Shown here: positions 44,156 to 52,105 of the stretch, one piece after another
How the letters are laid out: every line of letters begins with the position of its first letter
Position numbering within the stretch: the first letter of the stretch is position 1
Assembly: GCA_052115395.1 (NCBI GenBank)
Contig: JBFRGO010000004.1
DNA from: Noviluteimonas sp052115395
GTDB taxonomy: Bacteria > Pseudomonadota > Gammaproteobacteria > Xanthomonadales > Xanthomonadaceae
DNA: 64,000 bases
Direction: 5' to 3' (one strand)
Made by a program: the position numbers and the translations under genes
The notes under the pieces: generated by a model
The model's input: only the letters and a program-made list of their open reading frames with translations
The model's database searches: none
Told to the model about the DNA's origin: nothing

Positions 44156-44262
44156 AAAAAAAGGCGACGGAGCCTTGGGTCTCCGCCGCCAGGGGGTTGC
44201 ATGAAGGGGGTACATGCAACTCAGGACGAGGCGCACGACTTCGAACTCGTGCTGCAGGCCGG
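44156..44262 (-). ncRNA. Candidate C-rich small RNA ending in an intrinsic terminator
   Basis: On the minus strand a 10-pair stem (GGCGGCGGAG / CTCCGTCGCC, with a G-U pair that would be an A-C mismatch on the other strand) is followed by seven T. Just 5' of it is a perfect 8-bp hairpin (CATGCAAC mirrored) whose loop is TACCCCCTT, and before that a 6-bp stem GCACGA/TCGTGC. No gene on this strand ends here, so the terminator has no obvious client except a short RNA. The 5' end is unknown; further upstream (to about 44390) are more CCCC/CCCCC motifs, one in a ctggt/accgg hairpin. C-rich loops resemble xanthomonad sRNAs such as sX13, but identity is not shown. Confidence 0.45.
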
Positions 44263-44408
44263 AGATTCCGCGTGCCAACCCCCGCGCGCAATCGCTGTGT
44301 CGGGGGAACGCGGGCTTGTCCGGTTTACGGGGAGACCAGCGTTCACGAGTGAGCGGCGAGAGCATTCGGGGGAAGCATCGTCGCGCCGTGTCCAACCAAG
44401 GGCCCCCG

Positions 44409-45083
44409 ATGGCTGCAATGCCCGTGCTCGTGATCGGTCTCGACGCCGCCTGGCGTTCGCGCATGCAGCGCCTGCTCGCGATGCGCGGCGAATTCGACTG
44501 GCTGGGCGCCTATGCCCCGGGCCAACCGCGCGAATCCCCGAATGGCCAGCCCGCGCTACTGCTGCTCGACGGCGACGACCCCGAGGTCGATCGCGAACGA
44601 CGCAAGCCCCAACTGCCCGCGCCGCGGCGCCTGTACTTCTACCGCAACCCGAACGTCGAGGCTTTGCAGCACTGCGTCGAATCGCAGGGCCACGCCTGCC
44701 TGGACAAACACGATTCCCCCGACACGGTGATGCGTGCGATCCGTGCGGCCGAGTCCGGCCTGTTCGTCGTCGCGCCCGAGCTCCTGCTCGAAGCGCTGCA
44801 CGCGGGCACCGGCGTGCCCGCGCCTGCGCCGATCGCCGAAGCGCCGTTGCACGGCACGCCCGATCACACCGGCGATTGGTCTTCGCTGACCGAACGCCAG
44901 CGCGAAATCGTGCATTGGGCCGCGCGCGGAATGAGCAACAAGCAGATCGCGCGGCAACTGGGCATCAGCCCGGAAACGGTGAAGACGCACTTGCACCACG
45001 TGTTCGAACGCGAAGGCGTGCACGGGCGCATGGCGCTGCTCGCCGCGCATGTCGGCGAGCGCGCGACGACGACATCGGGCTAG
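44409..45083 (+). CDS. LuxR-family DNA-binding response regulator
   Basis: A 224-aa two-domain regulator. The N-terminal part (about 1-130) has the receiver pattern: MPVLVIGLD, phospho-acceptor-like LLLLDGDDPE and CLDKH with the conserved Lys, but the usual acidic pair is reduced to one Asp, so phosphorylation is doubtful. The C-terminal LuxR/FixJ HTH (about 155-215) is complete: LTERQREIVHWAARGMSNKQ, IARQLGISPETVKTHLHHVF. No sensor kinase is adjacent. ATG at 44409 (MAAMPVL) or 44418; no good ribosome site is visible, which is unusual for this window. The preceding 307-base gap holds the RNA candidate. Confidence 0.8.
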   Translation: MAAMPVLVIGLDAAWRSRMQRLLAMRGEFDWLGAYAPGQPRESPNGQPALLLLDGDDPEVDRERRKPQLPAPRRLYFYRNPNVEALQHCVESQGHACLDKHDSPDTVMRAIRAAESGLFVVAPELLLEALHAGTGVPAPAPIAEAPLHGTPDHTGDWSSLTERQREIVHWAARGMSNKQIARQLGISPETVKTHLHHVFEREGVHGRMALLAAHVGERATTTSG

Positions 45084-45422
45084 TCAGGCCGCGACGTCCC
45101 GCAGTTGCCAACCATCGCCCGCAAGCAGGCGCAGGCGATGTCGCAGGATGCTCGCCGGCAGCGTCGTCGTCGCGACCAGGTCGATGCGCAGGTCGTTCTG
45201 TTCGCCGGTGACGCTCGCCGCCGGGTCGACCGCGGCCAGCGCCTGGTCGACATCGTCGGGATCCTCCTGCTGCCCGCGCCAACGTTCGAACAGGGCCGTC
45301 GAACGCAACGCGTCCTCCAACTCCGATGCGAAGCCCGCCGCGCCGTGCGCCTGGAAGGACGTGTTCGCGTCGCTGCCGCGCGCGGTCTTCGGGTCGGGCA
45401 GGCTGAGGTAGTAGCGGGTCAT
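45084..45422 (-). CDS. Hypothetical protein
   Basis: A 112-aa soluble protein, no recognised domain. MTRYYLSLPDPKTARGSDAN at the start and a helical middle (SELEDALRSTALFERWRGQQ) are followed by an acidic linker (EDPDDVDQALAAVDP) and a C-terminal pattern (LPASILRHRLRLLAGDGWQL). AAGGAG seven bases before the ATG supports this start. It ends one base from the convergent LuxR regulator and lies 64 bases after degV-like gene, probably cotranscribed with it. Confidence 0.65.
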   Translation of the reverse strand: MTRYYLSLPDPKTARGSDANTSFQAHGAAGFASELEDALRSTALFERWRGQQEDPDDVDQALAAVDPAASVTGEQNDLRIDLVATTTLPASILRHRLRLLAGDGWQLRDVAA

Positions 45423-45486
45423 GGGGTCGACTCCTTTCGGGATGCGTGCATGCTCACCCGCGCACTGCGTGCGCGGCGTCAAGGCC

Positions 45487-46431
45487 TCAGGCTTCGAACG
45501 CGTGCGGCTCGGCGGCGAACCCGACCACGAGCGCACCCTTGCCCACGTTGACCATGCCCGTGAGGCTCATGACGCTCTCGAACAATTCGATGTTGTAGCT
45601 CTGGCAGGTCACGCGCAGGTCCTCGTAGCCGGGCAGGGCGCGCATCTCCGCGAGCTCGCCGCCGTAGCTCAGGCACACCGTCGGCGTCATCAGGCCGCGG
45701 CGCACGCGATCGGCCGTGTGCGCGAACAGCTTCTGCACCGCATTGTCGAAGCCCTTGACCTTGGCGATCGGCTCGGTCTGGCCGCGATAACCGCGCAGCA
45801 CCGGCTTGATGTCGAGCGCCGAACCGAGCGCCGCACTGAGCAGGCCCACGCTGCGATCGCCCTTCGTGCGGGCCCGCGCGCGCAGGTAATACAAATCGCG
45901 CGGGATCATGAAGCCGTAGGTATGCAGCGCGAGGTTCTCCAGGCGCGCACGGATCTTCGGCGCGCCTTCGCCGGCCTTGATCAGGCGAACCGCTTCCACC
46001 GCCGTGATGCCCTGCGCGGCGAACAGCGTCTGCGTGTCGATCACGCGCAACGCGAACGGCGTGTCGTGGCCCGCGGCCGAACGCACGCCGCGATATTCGT
46101 TGAGGATCGCGTAGCTCGCCTGCAATGCGTTGTCGTAGATCGGGCTGCGCGTGCGCGTGATCGTCATGCAGAAGACGTAGTCGTAGTCGATCACCAGCTT
46201 CTTGAGGAAGACATCGGTGATCTGTTCGACCGAGAAGGGCGCGGTCTCGGCTTCGGCGCCGTGTTCGGCGACGTGCGTGCGCAGGAACTCGAGCGTCTGG
46301 ACTTCGTCGCGCTGGTCCTCGCGCGTCTGGTCGCCGATGCGCACGGTGATGGGCAGGATCGTGAAGCCGTTGCGACGCAGGTAATCGCCCGGCAGGTCGC
46401 AGGCCGAATCCACCACCAGACCAATACGCAT
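45487..46431 (-). CDS. DegV family fatty-acid-binding protein
   Basis: A 314-aa member of the DegV family (FakB-like fatty acid binders). The N-terminus MRIGLVVDSACDLPGDYL is the family signature, followed by ITRTRSPIYDNALQASYAI (SGT-like loop in other members) and VIDTQTLFAAQGITAVEAV. Members bind a fatty acid and present it to a FakA kinase in Firmicutes; no fakA is nearby, so the role in this bacterium is unclear. GGGGGAG lies upstream of the ATG. It is downstream of the isomerase gene (53-base gap). Confidence 0.85.
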   Translation of the reverse strand: MRIGLVVDSACDLPGDYLRRNGFTILPITVRIGDQTREDQRDEVQTLEFLRTHVAEHGAEAETAPFSVEQITDVFLKKLVIDYDYVFCMTITRTRSPIYDNALQASYAILNEYRGVRSAAGHDTPFALRVIDTQTLFAAQGITAVEAVRLIKAGEGAPKIRARLENLALHTYGFMIPRDLYYLRARARTKGDRSVGLLSAALGSALDIKPVLRGYRGQTEPIAKVKGFDNAVQKLFAHTADRVRRGLMTPTVCLSYGGELAEMRALPGYEDLRVTCQSYNIELFESVMSLTGMVNVGKGALVVGFAAEPHAFEA

Positions 46432-46484
46432 TGCGCAAACTCCCCCGAGGGAAACGTGATCGAGTTCGCGGACCCTACCGCAAC

Positions 46485-47114
46485 TCAGGGCAGGCGGGAA
46501 ATCCCGACGGGCAGGGTGGACACGCGCTGCATCTGCGGATCGTCGAGCAGCGCGGGATCGTGCAGTGCAGCAAGCGCGAAGTCGTGCGCGTCGTTGCCCC
46601 AGAACAAGGCGTCGCCGATCTGCAGCGTCGGGACACCGAACACGCCCGTGGCGATCGCCGCGTCGGTGTTCGCGCGCAGGGCGGCCTTGGTTTCCGCTGC
46701 GCCGATCGCTTCGGGCGCGATGCCGAGCCGATCGAGCAGGGGCGCGAGCGCCGCGGCATCGTCTGCCGCGCGCCCGTCGCGCCAGATCCAGTCGAAGATC
46801 GCATCGACCGCCTCGGGCGTGCTGCCCGCGGCGATGCACGCGCGCAGCGCGAGGAGCGGGTTGAACGGATGCGCGGGCGGGAAGGTCATCGGTACGCCTT
46901 CGGCGCGCGCCTGCCACAGCACGTGCCGATACGTGAATTCGCGCTTGCCCGCGATTTCCGCCGGGCCCTTCTGCCCGTGCGCCGAGAGGATCGCGCCGAA
47001 GACGACCGGCACCGGTTCCACCGCGTGCGTCGCACGCAGGCCCTTCACCTTCTGCCAATGCAGGTAGGAGAAGGGCGAGAGGAAATCGAAATACCAGCGC
47101 AGCGGCGCCGCCAT
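46485..47114 (-). CDS. 2-hydroxychromene-2-carboxylate isomerase, DsbA/GST-kappa family
   Basis: A 209-aa protein with thioredoxin fold plus helical insert. RWYFDFLSPFSYLHWQ near the start carries the Ser of the active site (SPFSY), typical of HCCA isomerases that lack the DsbA CxxC. VFGVPTLQIGDALFWGNDA is the cis-Pro/substrate loop. Named for naphthalene catabolism, but in genomes like this it is usually a general glutathione-dependent isomerase; no naphthalene genes are seen. One base separates it from the DUF1761 gene. Confidence 0.85.
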   Translation of the reverse strand: MAAPLRWYFDFLSPFSYLHWQKVKGLRATHAVEPVPVVFGAILSAHGQKGPAEIAGKREFTYRHVLWQARAEGVPMTFPPAHPFNPLLALRACIAAGSTPEAVDAIFDWIWRDGRAADDAAALAPLLDRLGIAPEAIGAAETKAALRANTDAAIATGVFGVPTLQIGDALFWGNDAHDFALAALHDPALLDDPQMQRVSTLPVGISRLP

Positions 47115-47115
47115 C

Positions 47116-47520
47116 TCAGTGCCAGGCCCCGATGATCAGGCCGTACAGCGCGAACTGCAGCAGGTGGTAACCGGCGTCGATCAGCCACAGTTTCAAACTG
47201 CGGCCGGCAAAGGCGTAATTGATGCCGAAGCTCATCGCGACGAAGAAGAAGCCGACCATCACGCCCGCGTGCACCGACTTCCACAACTCCGGCCCGGTGT
47301 TCATCAGGTGCAGCAGCATCGCGAAGCCGTACGCGGCGATCAGCGCCGCGACGAAGGCGATGCCGAAGACTTTCGCCGGATGCGATTTGGGTGCCGCGTT
47401 CGGGTCGACGCCCGCTTCGCGGCACCATGCATGCTTGAACAGCGGGCCGTACCACAGACCGCCCAACACGAACGCGGACACCGCCGCGGCCACGATCGCC
47501 AACCAGTTCAAGTGATGCAT
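47116..47520 (-). CDS. DUF1761 family membrane protein
   Basis: A 134-aa protein with about four hydrophobic helices. MHHLNWLAIVAAAVSAFVLG followed by GLWYGPLFKHAWCREAG is the signature of DUF1761, a family without known function. It lies one base before the isomerase gene and 21 bases after the amidohydrolase gene. Confidence 0.8.
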   Translation of the reverse strand: MHHLNWLAIVAAAVSAFVLGGLWYGPLFKHAWCREAGVDPNAAPKSHPAKVFGIAFVAALIAAYGFAMLLHLMNTGPELWKSVHAGVMVGFFFVAMSFGINYAFAGRSLKLWLIDAGYHLLQFALYGLIIGAWH

Positions 47521-47541
47521 CGCGGATCCTCCCCGGCGCCT

Positions 47542-48822
47542 TTACTCGGAGCCGGCAGGATACGCGCGGGGCAAGCCGGTGGGCGAGTGCAGGTAGCGGT
47601 CGCGCAATTCGGTCTGGCGCGAACGCATCGGCTGCGCACGGCCGTCCAGCCACACCGCGTCGGCGAGGGAGGTGACATCCAGCGGATCGCCGCTCCACAA
47701 CACCAGGTCGGCGCGCTTGCCCACCGCGATCGTGCCGAAATCGCCATCGACGCCGAAAGCTTCCGCCGGCACGCGCGTCAGCGCCGCCAACCCGTCTTCC
47801 CACGGCAAGCCGTTGGCGACCGCGTTGCCCGCCATCTGCCGCACCTTGCGCGCGTGATGCGAACCCGCGCTCTGGATCGCGACTTCCACGCCCGCCTTGT
47901 GAAGGCGCGCGGCATTTTCGAGCGTCGCGCCCAGTTGGTCGAAATCCGCCGGCAAATCGGCCAGCGTGTCGACGAACACCGGCACCTTCGCGGCCGCGAG
48001 TTGATCGGCGACCTTCCACGCTTCCGCGCCACCGGTCACGGCCACGCGCACGTTGTTGCGCTTGCTCCAGCGCAGCAGTTGCACGATGTCGACCGCGCGA
48101 TTGACGTTGACGACGATCAGGCCGCGACGATCCAGGAACTTCGCGAACGCCGCGCGCCCCATCGGCGTGAGCATCGCGAACTTCGAATCGGCCGACATGC
48201 GCCCGCGCGCTTCGGCGACGAGCTGGTCGAGGATCATCCACTGCGCGGCGCGCGAACTGCCGGTGAGATTGGAGGCCGCCGAACCGAGCGAAAGGAACAA
48301 GGCCTTCGGGCCGACGGGATCGAGGCTGCCATCCAGGCGCACCACGCCGCCCTGGCCGCCGACGATCGAGCCGCCGGTCGTCGAGCCCGCCGCGAGCATC
48401 GTCCAACCGATGCCTTCCACGCGCGCGACCGGCAGCAACACCGACTCGGGGTTGTAGGCGAGGGTGACGTCGAACTCCGGCCGCACCGCCGGATCCTTTT
48501 CCTCACCGAGCGATTGCTGGCTGTCGACGGTGGTGCTTTCGCCGCTGACTTCTTCCAGGCCGATGTCGGTGATGCCGCCGAACAAGGCCGGCGTCAGTGC
48601 GCGACCGTTGGCTTCGACGACCGTTGCGTTGCCCGCCTGCAGGTTGGTGCCCACCGCGGCGATGCGACCGTTGCGAACGAGCACGTCGGCGTGTTCGAGC
48701 GTGCCGCGCGCGGTCGCCGTATGCACCTTCGCGTTGTGCACGAGCAGGTCCTGCGCCATCGCGCCGCCCGACAAGGCGAGTGCGCAGGCGATGGCGAGCG
48801 TCTTCACGAGGGCGCGGTTCAT
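47542..48822 (-). CDS. Amidohydrolase family protein, metal ligands not conserved
   Basis: A 426-aa exported protein (signal peptide ALALSGGAMAQ) with the amidohydrolase layout: N-terminal beta-sandwich (LLVHNAKVHTATARG, VLVRNGRIAAVG), TIM barrel, and the C-terminal closing segment GTIAVGKRADLVLWSGDPLD. Alignment by eye to the adjacent paralogue shows that the metal-binding residues are gone: HSHLG corresponds to GGITDIG, FHHGVEAYK to VTGGAEAWK and IVHSDSEE to IQSAGSHH. It is thus likely a pseudo-enzyme partner. It overlaps the upstream amidohydrolase gene by four bases (ATGA). Confidence 0.8.
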   Translation of the reverse strand: MNRALVKTLAIACALALSGGAMAQDLLVHNAKVHTATARGTLEHADVLVRNGRIAAVGTNLQAGNATVVEANGRALTPALFGGITDIGLEEVSGESTTVDSQQSLGEEKDPAVRPEFDVTLAYNPESVLLPVARVEGIGWTMLAAGSTTGGSIVGGQGGVVRLDGSLDPVGPKALFLSLGSAASNLTGSSRAAQWMILDQLVAEARGRMSADSKFAMLTPMGRAAFAKFLDRRGLIVVNVNRAVDIVQLLRWSKRNNVRVAVTGGAEAWKVADQLAAAKVPVFVDTLADLPADFDQLGATLENAARLHKAGVEVAIQSAGSHHARKVRQMAGNAVANGLPWEDGLAALTRVPAEAFGVDGDFGTIAVGKRADLVLWSGDPLDVTSLADAVWLDGRAQPMRSRQTELRDRYLHSPTGLPRAYPAGSE

Positions 48823-50216
48823 TGCACACCTCCGCGCGAGTCGTCTTGTCCGAGCATGAAGTCCGACTTGGGTTGCCTCGAAGGATCATTGCGGTCGTAC
48901 AAACGCGCGCCGTCGATGTAGACCTGTTCGGCGTGCGCATAGACGGTGAACGGATTGCCGTTCCAAACGACCACGTCGCCCATCTTCCCCGGCTCGAGCG
49001 TGCCGGTCATGCCGTCGATGCCCATCGCCTTCGCCGGATTCTGCGTGAGCCAGCGGATCGCGTGTTCGGGCGTGACGTCGATGCCGACACGATGCGCGTT
49101 GGCGATCACCTTCGCCGCTTCCTGGTTGAGGCGCTGGATGCCTTCCTCGCTGTCGGAATGCACGATCGCGCAACCATTGGGCACGCGGTCGACGAGCGCG
49201 ATGTTTTCCTGGATGCCGTCGAAGGCTTCCATCTTGAAGCCCCACCAGTCGGCCCACAGCGCGCCGCAAGTGCCCGCCGCGGCGAGTTTGTCGGCGATCT
49301 TGTAAGCCTCCACGCCGTGGTGGAAGGCGGAGATCTTGAAGCCGAATTCCTTCGCCAGGTCCAGCATCGTCGCCATTTCATCGGCGCGATAGCAGTGGAT
49401 GTGCACGCGGATGTCGCCGTTGATGGCGCCGGCGAGCGTGTCGTTCTTCAGGTCGCGCTTGCCGGGGCCTTCCTTCGCGTCCTTCTGCTTCTTCATGTAG
49501 TCGGCCGCTTCGATGAAGGCGGCGCGGTAACCGGCGACGTTGGCCATGCGCGTGGAGGGGCCACCCTTCTGGCCGTACACGCGCTTGGGGTTTTCGCCGC
49601 AGGCCATCTTCAGCCCCCACGGTGCGCCGGGGAATTTCATCGCCTGGTAGGTCGTGGACGGCACGTTCTTCAGGGTGGCGCCGCGGCCACCGATGAGGTT
49701 GGCCGAACCCGGCAACACCTGCAGGCTCGTGATGCCGCCGGCGAGCGCGGTGAGGAAGCCCGGATCCTGCGGCCAGATCGAATGCTCGGCCCACACGTTG
49801 GGCGTGACCGGGGCGGTCGCCTCGTTGCCGTCGCTGTGCGCGCTCACGCCGGGGCTCGGATACACGCCCAGGTGCGAGTGGATGTCGATGATGCCCGGCG
49901 TGACCCACTTGCCGTGCGCATCCACGCGCGTCGCGCCCGCGGGCGCCTGCAGGCCGGTGCCGACGGCGACGACCTTGCCGTCCTGCAGCAGCACGTCGGC
50001 ATCTTCCAGGCGCGTGCCGGTGCCGGTGAGCACGGTCGCGCCGGTGATGAGCACCGGCGGCGAGGGCACGCGCTGGTAGGTGCTCGGGTACGGATCGTCG
50101 AGCCAGCTGGGCTTGGCGGACGCGGAGGCGGGTGCGTCGGACTTCGTCGCTCCGCTGCTTGCGCAGCCGGCGATGAGGACCGTCGCGATGACGGCAACGA
50201 TGGGCTTGAGCAACAC
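48819..50216 (-). CDS. Amidohydrolase family lipoprotein
   Basis: A 465-aa metal-dependent hydrolase with a lipoprotein signal (VLIAGCASSG lipobox). The metal motif is PGIIDIHSHLGVYPSPG (H-x-H), with further ligands in SAFHHGVEAYK, a probable Glu/Lys in the barrel, and IVHSDSEEGI (the Asp of strand 8). The sandwich parts are VLLQDGKVVAVGTGL and GTLEPGKMGDVVVWNGNPF. Imidazolonepropionase- or cytosine-deaminase-like members of this group have unknown substrates when lipidated. It is first gene of a pair; the second lacks the ligands and the two may work together. Confidence 0.88.
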   Translation of the reverse strand: MLLKPIVAVIATVLIAGCASSGATKSDAPASASAKPSWLDDPYPSTYQRVPSPPVLITGATVLTGTGTRLEDADVLLQDGKVVAVGTGLQAPAGATRVDAHGKWVTPGIIDIHSHLGVYPSPGVSAHSDGNEATAPVTPNVWAEHSIWPQDPGFLTALAGGITSLQVLPGSANLIGGRGATLKNVPSTTYQAMKFPGAPWGLKMACGENPKRVYGQKGGPSTRMANVAGYRAAFIEAADYMKKQKDAKEGPGKRDLKNDTLAGAINGDIRVHIHCYRADEMATMLDLAKEFGFKISAFHHGVEAYKIADKLAAAGTCGALWADWWGFKMEAFDGIQENIALVDRVPNGCAIVHSDSEEGIQRLNQEAAKVIANAHRVGIDVTPEHAIRWLTQNPAKAMGIDGMTGTLEPGKMGDVVVWNGNPFTVYAHAEQVYIDGARLYDRNDPSRQPKSDFMLGQDDSRGGVQ

Positions 50217-50301
50217 GGTCGATCCCCTTGGCGGCGCAAGCCACGAACGCTAGCCGGTGGCATGTTCGAGCGCCACCGTGTCTTTGGTCATAATCCAACC
50301 C

Positions 50302-51078
50302 ATGAAGGACAAGCCCCAGATCGTCGAGAACTGGCTGCCGCGTTACACCGGCGTGCCGCTGGACCAGTTCGGCGAGACCATCCTGCTCACCAATTTCGGC
50401 GGTTATCTCGGACATTTCGCGCGGCTCACGGGCGCGCAGGTCGTCGGGCTCGACCGCCCGATGCCCAGTGCGACGGCCGACGGGATCACCATGATCAACT
50501 TCGGCATGGGCAGCCCCAATGCCGCGACGATGATGGACCTGCTCTCGGCGATCATGCCCAAGGCCGTGTTGTTCCTGGGCAAGTGCGGCGGGCTCAAGCG
50601 CAAGAACCAACTCGGCGACCTCGTGCTGCCCATCGCCGCGATCCGCGGCGAAGGCACGTCCGACGATTACCTGCTGCCCGAAGTCCCCGCGCTGCCGGCC
50701 TTCGCGCTGCAACGCGCGGTGTCGACGATGATCCGCGACCTGGGCCACGACTACTGGACCGGCACGGTGTACACCACCAACCGCCGCGTGTGGGAACACG
50801 ACGAGGCCTTCAAGGAGCGCCTGCGCGTGATGCGCTGCATGGCGATCGACATGGAAACGGCGACGGTGTTCGCCGCGGGCTTCGCCAATCGCATCCCCAG
50901 CGGCGCATTGCTGCTGGTGAGCGACCAACCGATGGTGCCCGAAGGCGTGAAGACCGAAGCCTCGGACGCGCGCGTCAGCGCCGAATTCGTCGAGCGCCAC
51001 ATCCAGATCGGCATCGAAGCGCTGCGGCTGATCCGCCGCCATGGCAAGAGCGTCAAGCACCTGAGGTTCGACGAATGA
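50302..51078 (+). CDS. amn: AMP nucleosidase (short form)
   Basis: Hydrolyses AMP to adenine and ribose 5-phosphate. The 258-aa protein has the PNP/UDP phosphorylase fold and lacks the extra N-terminal domain of the about 480-aa E. coli Amn. Signatures are FGGYLGHFARLTGAQVVG, MINFGMGSPNAATMMDLL, KAVLFLGKCGGLKR and CMAIDMETATVFAAGFANRI (the catalytic Glu/Asp region). ATG at 50302 (MKDKPQIVENW); CATAAT at 50286-50291 may be its -10. The stop overlaps the DUF924 start (ATGA). Confidence 0.85.
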   Translation: MKDKPQIVENWLPRYTGVPLDQFGETILLTNFGGYLGHFARLTGAQVVGLDRPMPSATADGITMINFGMGSPNAATMMDLLSAIMPKAVLFLGKCGGLKRKNQLGDLVLPIAAIRGEGTSDDYLLPEVPALPAFALQRAVSTMIRDLGHDYWTGTVYTTNRRVWEHDEAFKERLRVMRCMAIDMETATVFAAGFANRIPSGALLLVSDQPMVPEGVKTEASDARVSAEFVERHIQIGIEALRLIRRHGKSVKHLRFDE

Positions 51079-51614
51079 CCGATCCGAAATACATCGTCGA
51101 TTTCTGGCGCGAGGCCGGACAGGAGAAGTGGTTCGGCGGCGGCCCGGAATTCGACAGCGAATGCGACGCGCGTTTCCACGAGCTGCATTTCATGGCCGCC
51201 GAACGCAGGCTCGATGCCTGGCGGGAGACGGCGGAGGGCACGCTCGCGCTGCTGATCCTGCTCGACCAGATTCCGCGCAACATCTTCCGCGGCACCGCGC
51301 ACCAGTACGCGACCGACCCCCTGGCGCGCAGCATCGCGCGGCATGCGATCGACGCGGGCTTCGACCAACACATCGAGCCGGCGCTGCGCGTCTTCGTCTA
51401 CCTGCCCTTCGAACACTCCGAGGACCCGGCCGACCAGGCGCGCGCGGCAGCGCTGTATGCGGCGATGCCCAACGGCGACCAGGGCGGATGGGCGAAGAAG
51501 CACGCCGACGTCATCGCGCAGTTCGGGCGCTTCCCGCATCGCAACCGCGTCCTCGGGCGCGAGAGCACGGCGGCTGAACAAGCGTGGCTCGATGCGGGTG
51601 GGGGTTTCGGTTAG
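51075..51614 (+). CDS. DUF924 family protein
   Basis: A 179-aa soluble helical protein. VDFWREAGQEKWFGGGPEFD at the start and LALLILLDQIPRNIFRGTA, DPLARSIARHAI, FVYLPFEHSEDPADQARA are the conserved blocks of DUF924, a widespread family (TPR-like fold) without established function. It is coupled to amn by ATGA. Its TAG stop overlaps the stop of the PH-like gene on the other strand (TTAG). Confidence 0.85.
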   Translation: MTDPKYIVDFWREAGQEKWFGGGPEFDSECDARFHELHFMAAERRLDAWRETAEGTLALLILLDQIPRNIFRGTAHQYATDPLARSIARHAIDAGFDQHIEPALRVFVYLPFEHSEDPADQARAAALYAAMPNGDQGGWAKKHADVIAQFGRFPHRNRVLGRESTAAEQAWLDAGGGFG

Positions 51615-52105
51615 TGCATGGCGCGGGAACGCAGGGCGCGCTCCAATTCGACTGGATGTTTGACCGATACGACGAGGTCGAATGAACCGCGCAGCGATAC
51701 GCGCAAAGCCGGTATTTGACCGTTCCCCGCTGCCACGAACAAGCGCCGGCCGCCCGACCCTGCAAACCAGCCCAACGCAAATCCTGGAAACCCGATTCCG
51801 TTGAGGCGCCATCCCAGTCGAGGGCGCTGCTCCGCAGCGACGTTAATGACCTCCGAGTAGAGAATGCGTTTTCGGAAGAGGCCTGCGCCTACGCGAAGGG
51901 CGTCGGCCTCCAGCGAGACCGCGGACCACGCCATATGGACAAGGATCGTCGCCAAGAGCGCGGTAGTGACCATGAGCGCGCCATTGCGGGCGGATCCTTC
52001 GAGCATCGCTGCGCTGACACCGTAGATCGATGCAAACACAACGACGAGCGTCGTGAGCGAGGCGCGGTTGAACGCGGGAACGCGGAATCGAGCCGTTTCA
52101 GTCAT
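51611..52105 (-). CDS. Membrane protein with PH-like domain, third gene of the radical SAM operon
   Basis: A 164-aa protein with two hydrophobic helices (LTTLVVVFASIYGVSAAML and ALMVTTALLATILVHMAWSA) followed by a beta-rich domain (SLEADALRVGAGLFRKRILY, NGIGFPGFALGWF, LFVAAGNGQIPALRV), a layout like bacterial PH domain-containing proteins. Function unknown. Its ATG overlaps the stop of the preceding gene (ATGA), so it is translationally coupled to the radical SAM operon. Base composition is clearly lower in GC than in neighbouring genes, which suggests foreign origin. Confidence 0.6.
   Translation of the reverse strand: MTETARFRVPAFNRASLTTLVVVFASIYGVSAAMLEGSARNGALMVTTALLATILVHMAWSAVSLEADALRVGAGLFRKRILYSEVINVAAEQRPRLGWRLNGIGFPGFALGWFAGSGGRRLFVAAGNGQIPALRVSLRGSFDLVVSVKHPVELERALRSRAMH

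Noticed and set aside
44214..44408. Plus-strand extension of the LuxR gene upstream to 44214
   Set aside because: Composition is unlike a receiver domain, and it overlaps the RNA candidate; the first plausible domain residue is after 44409.
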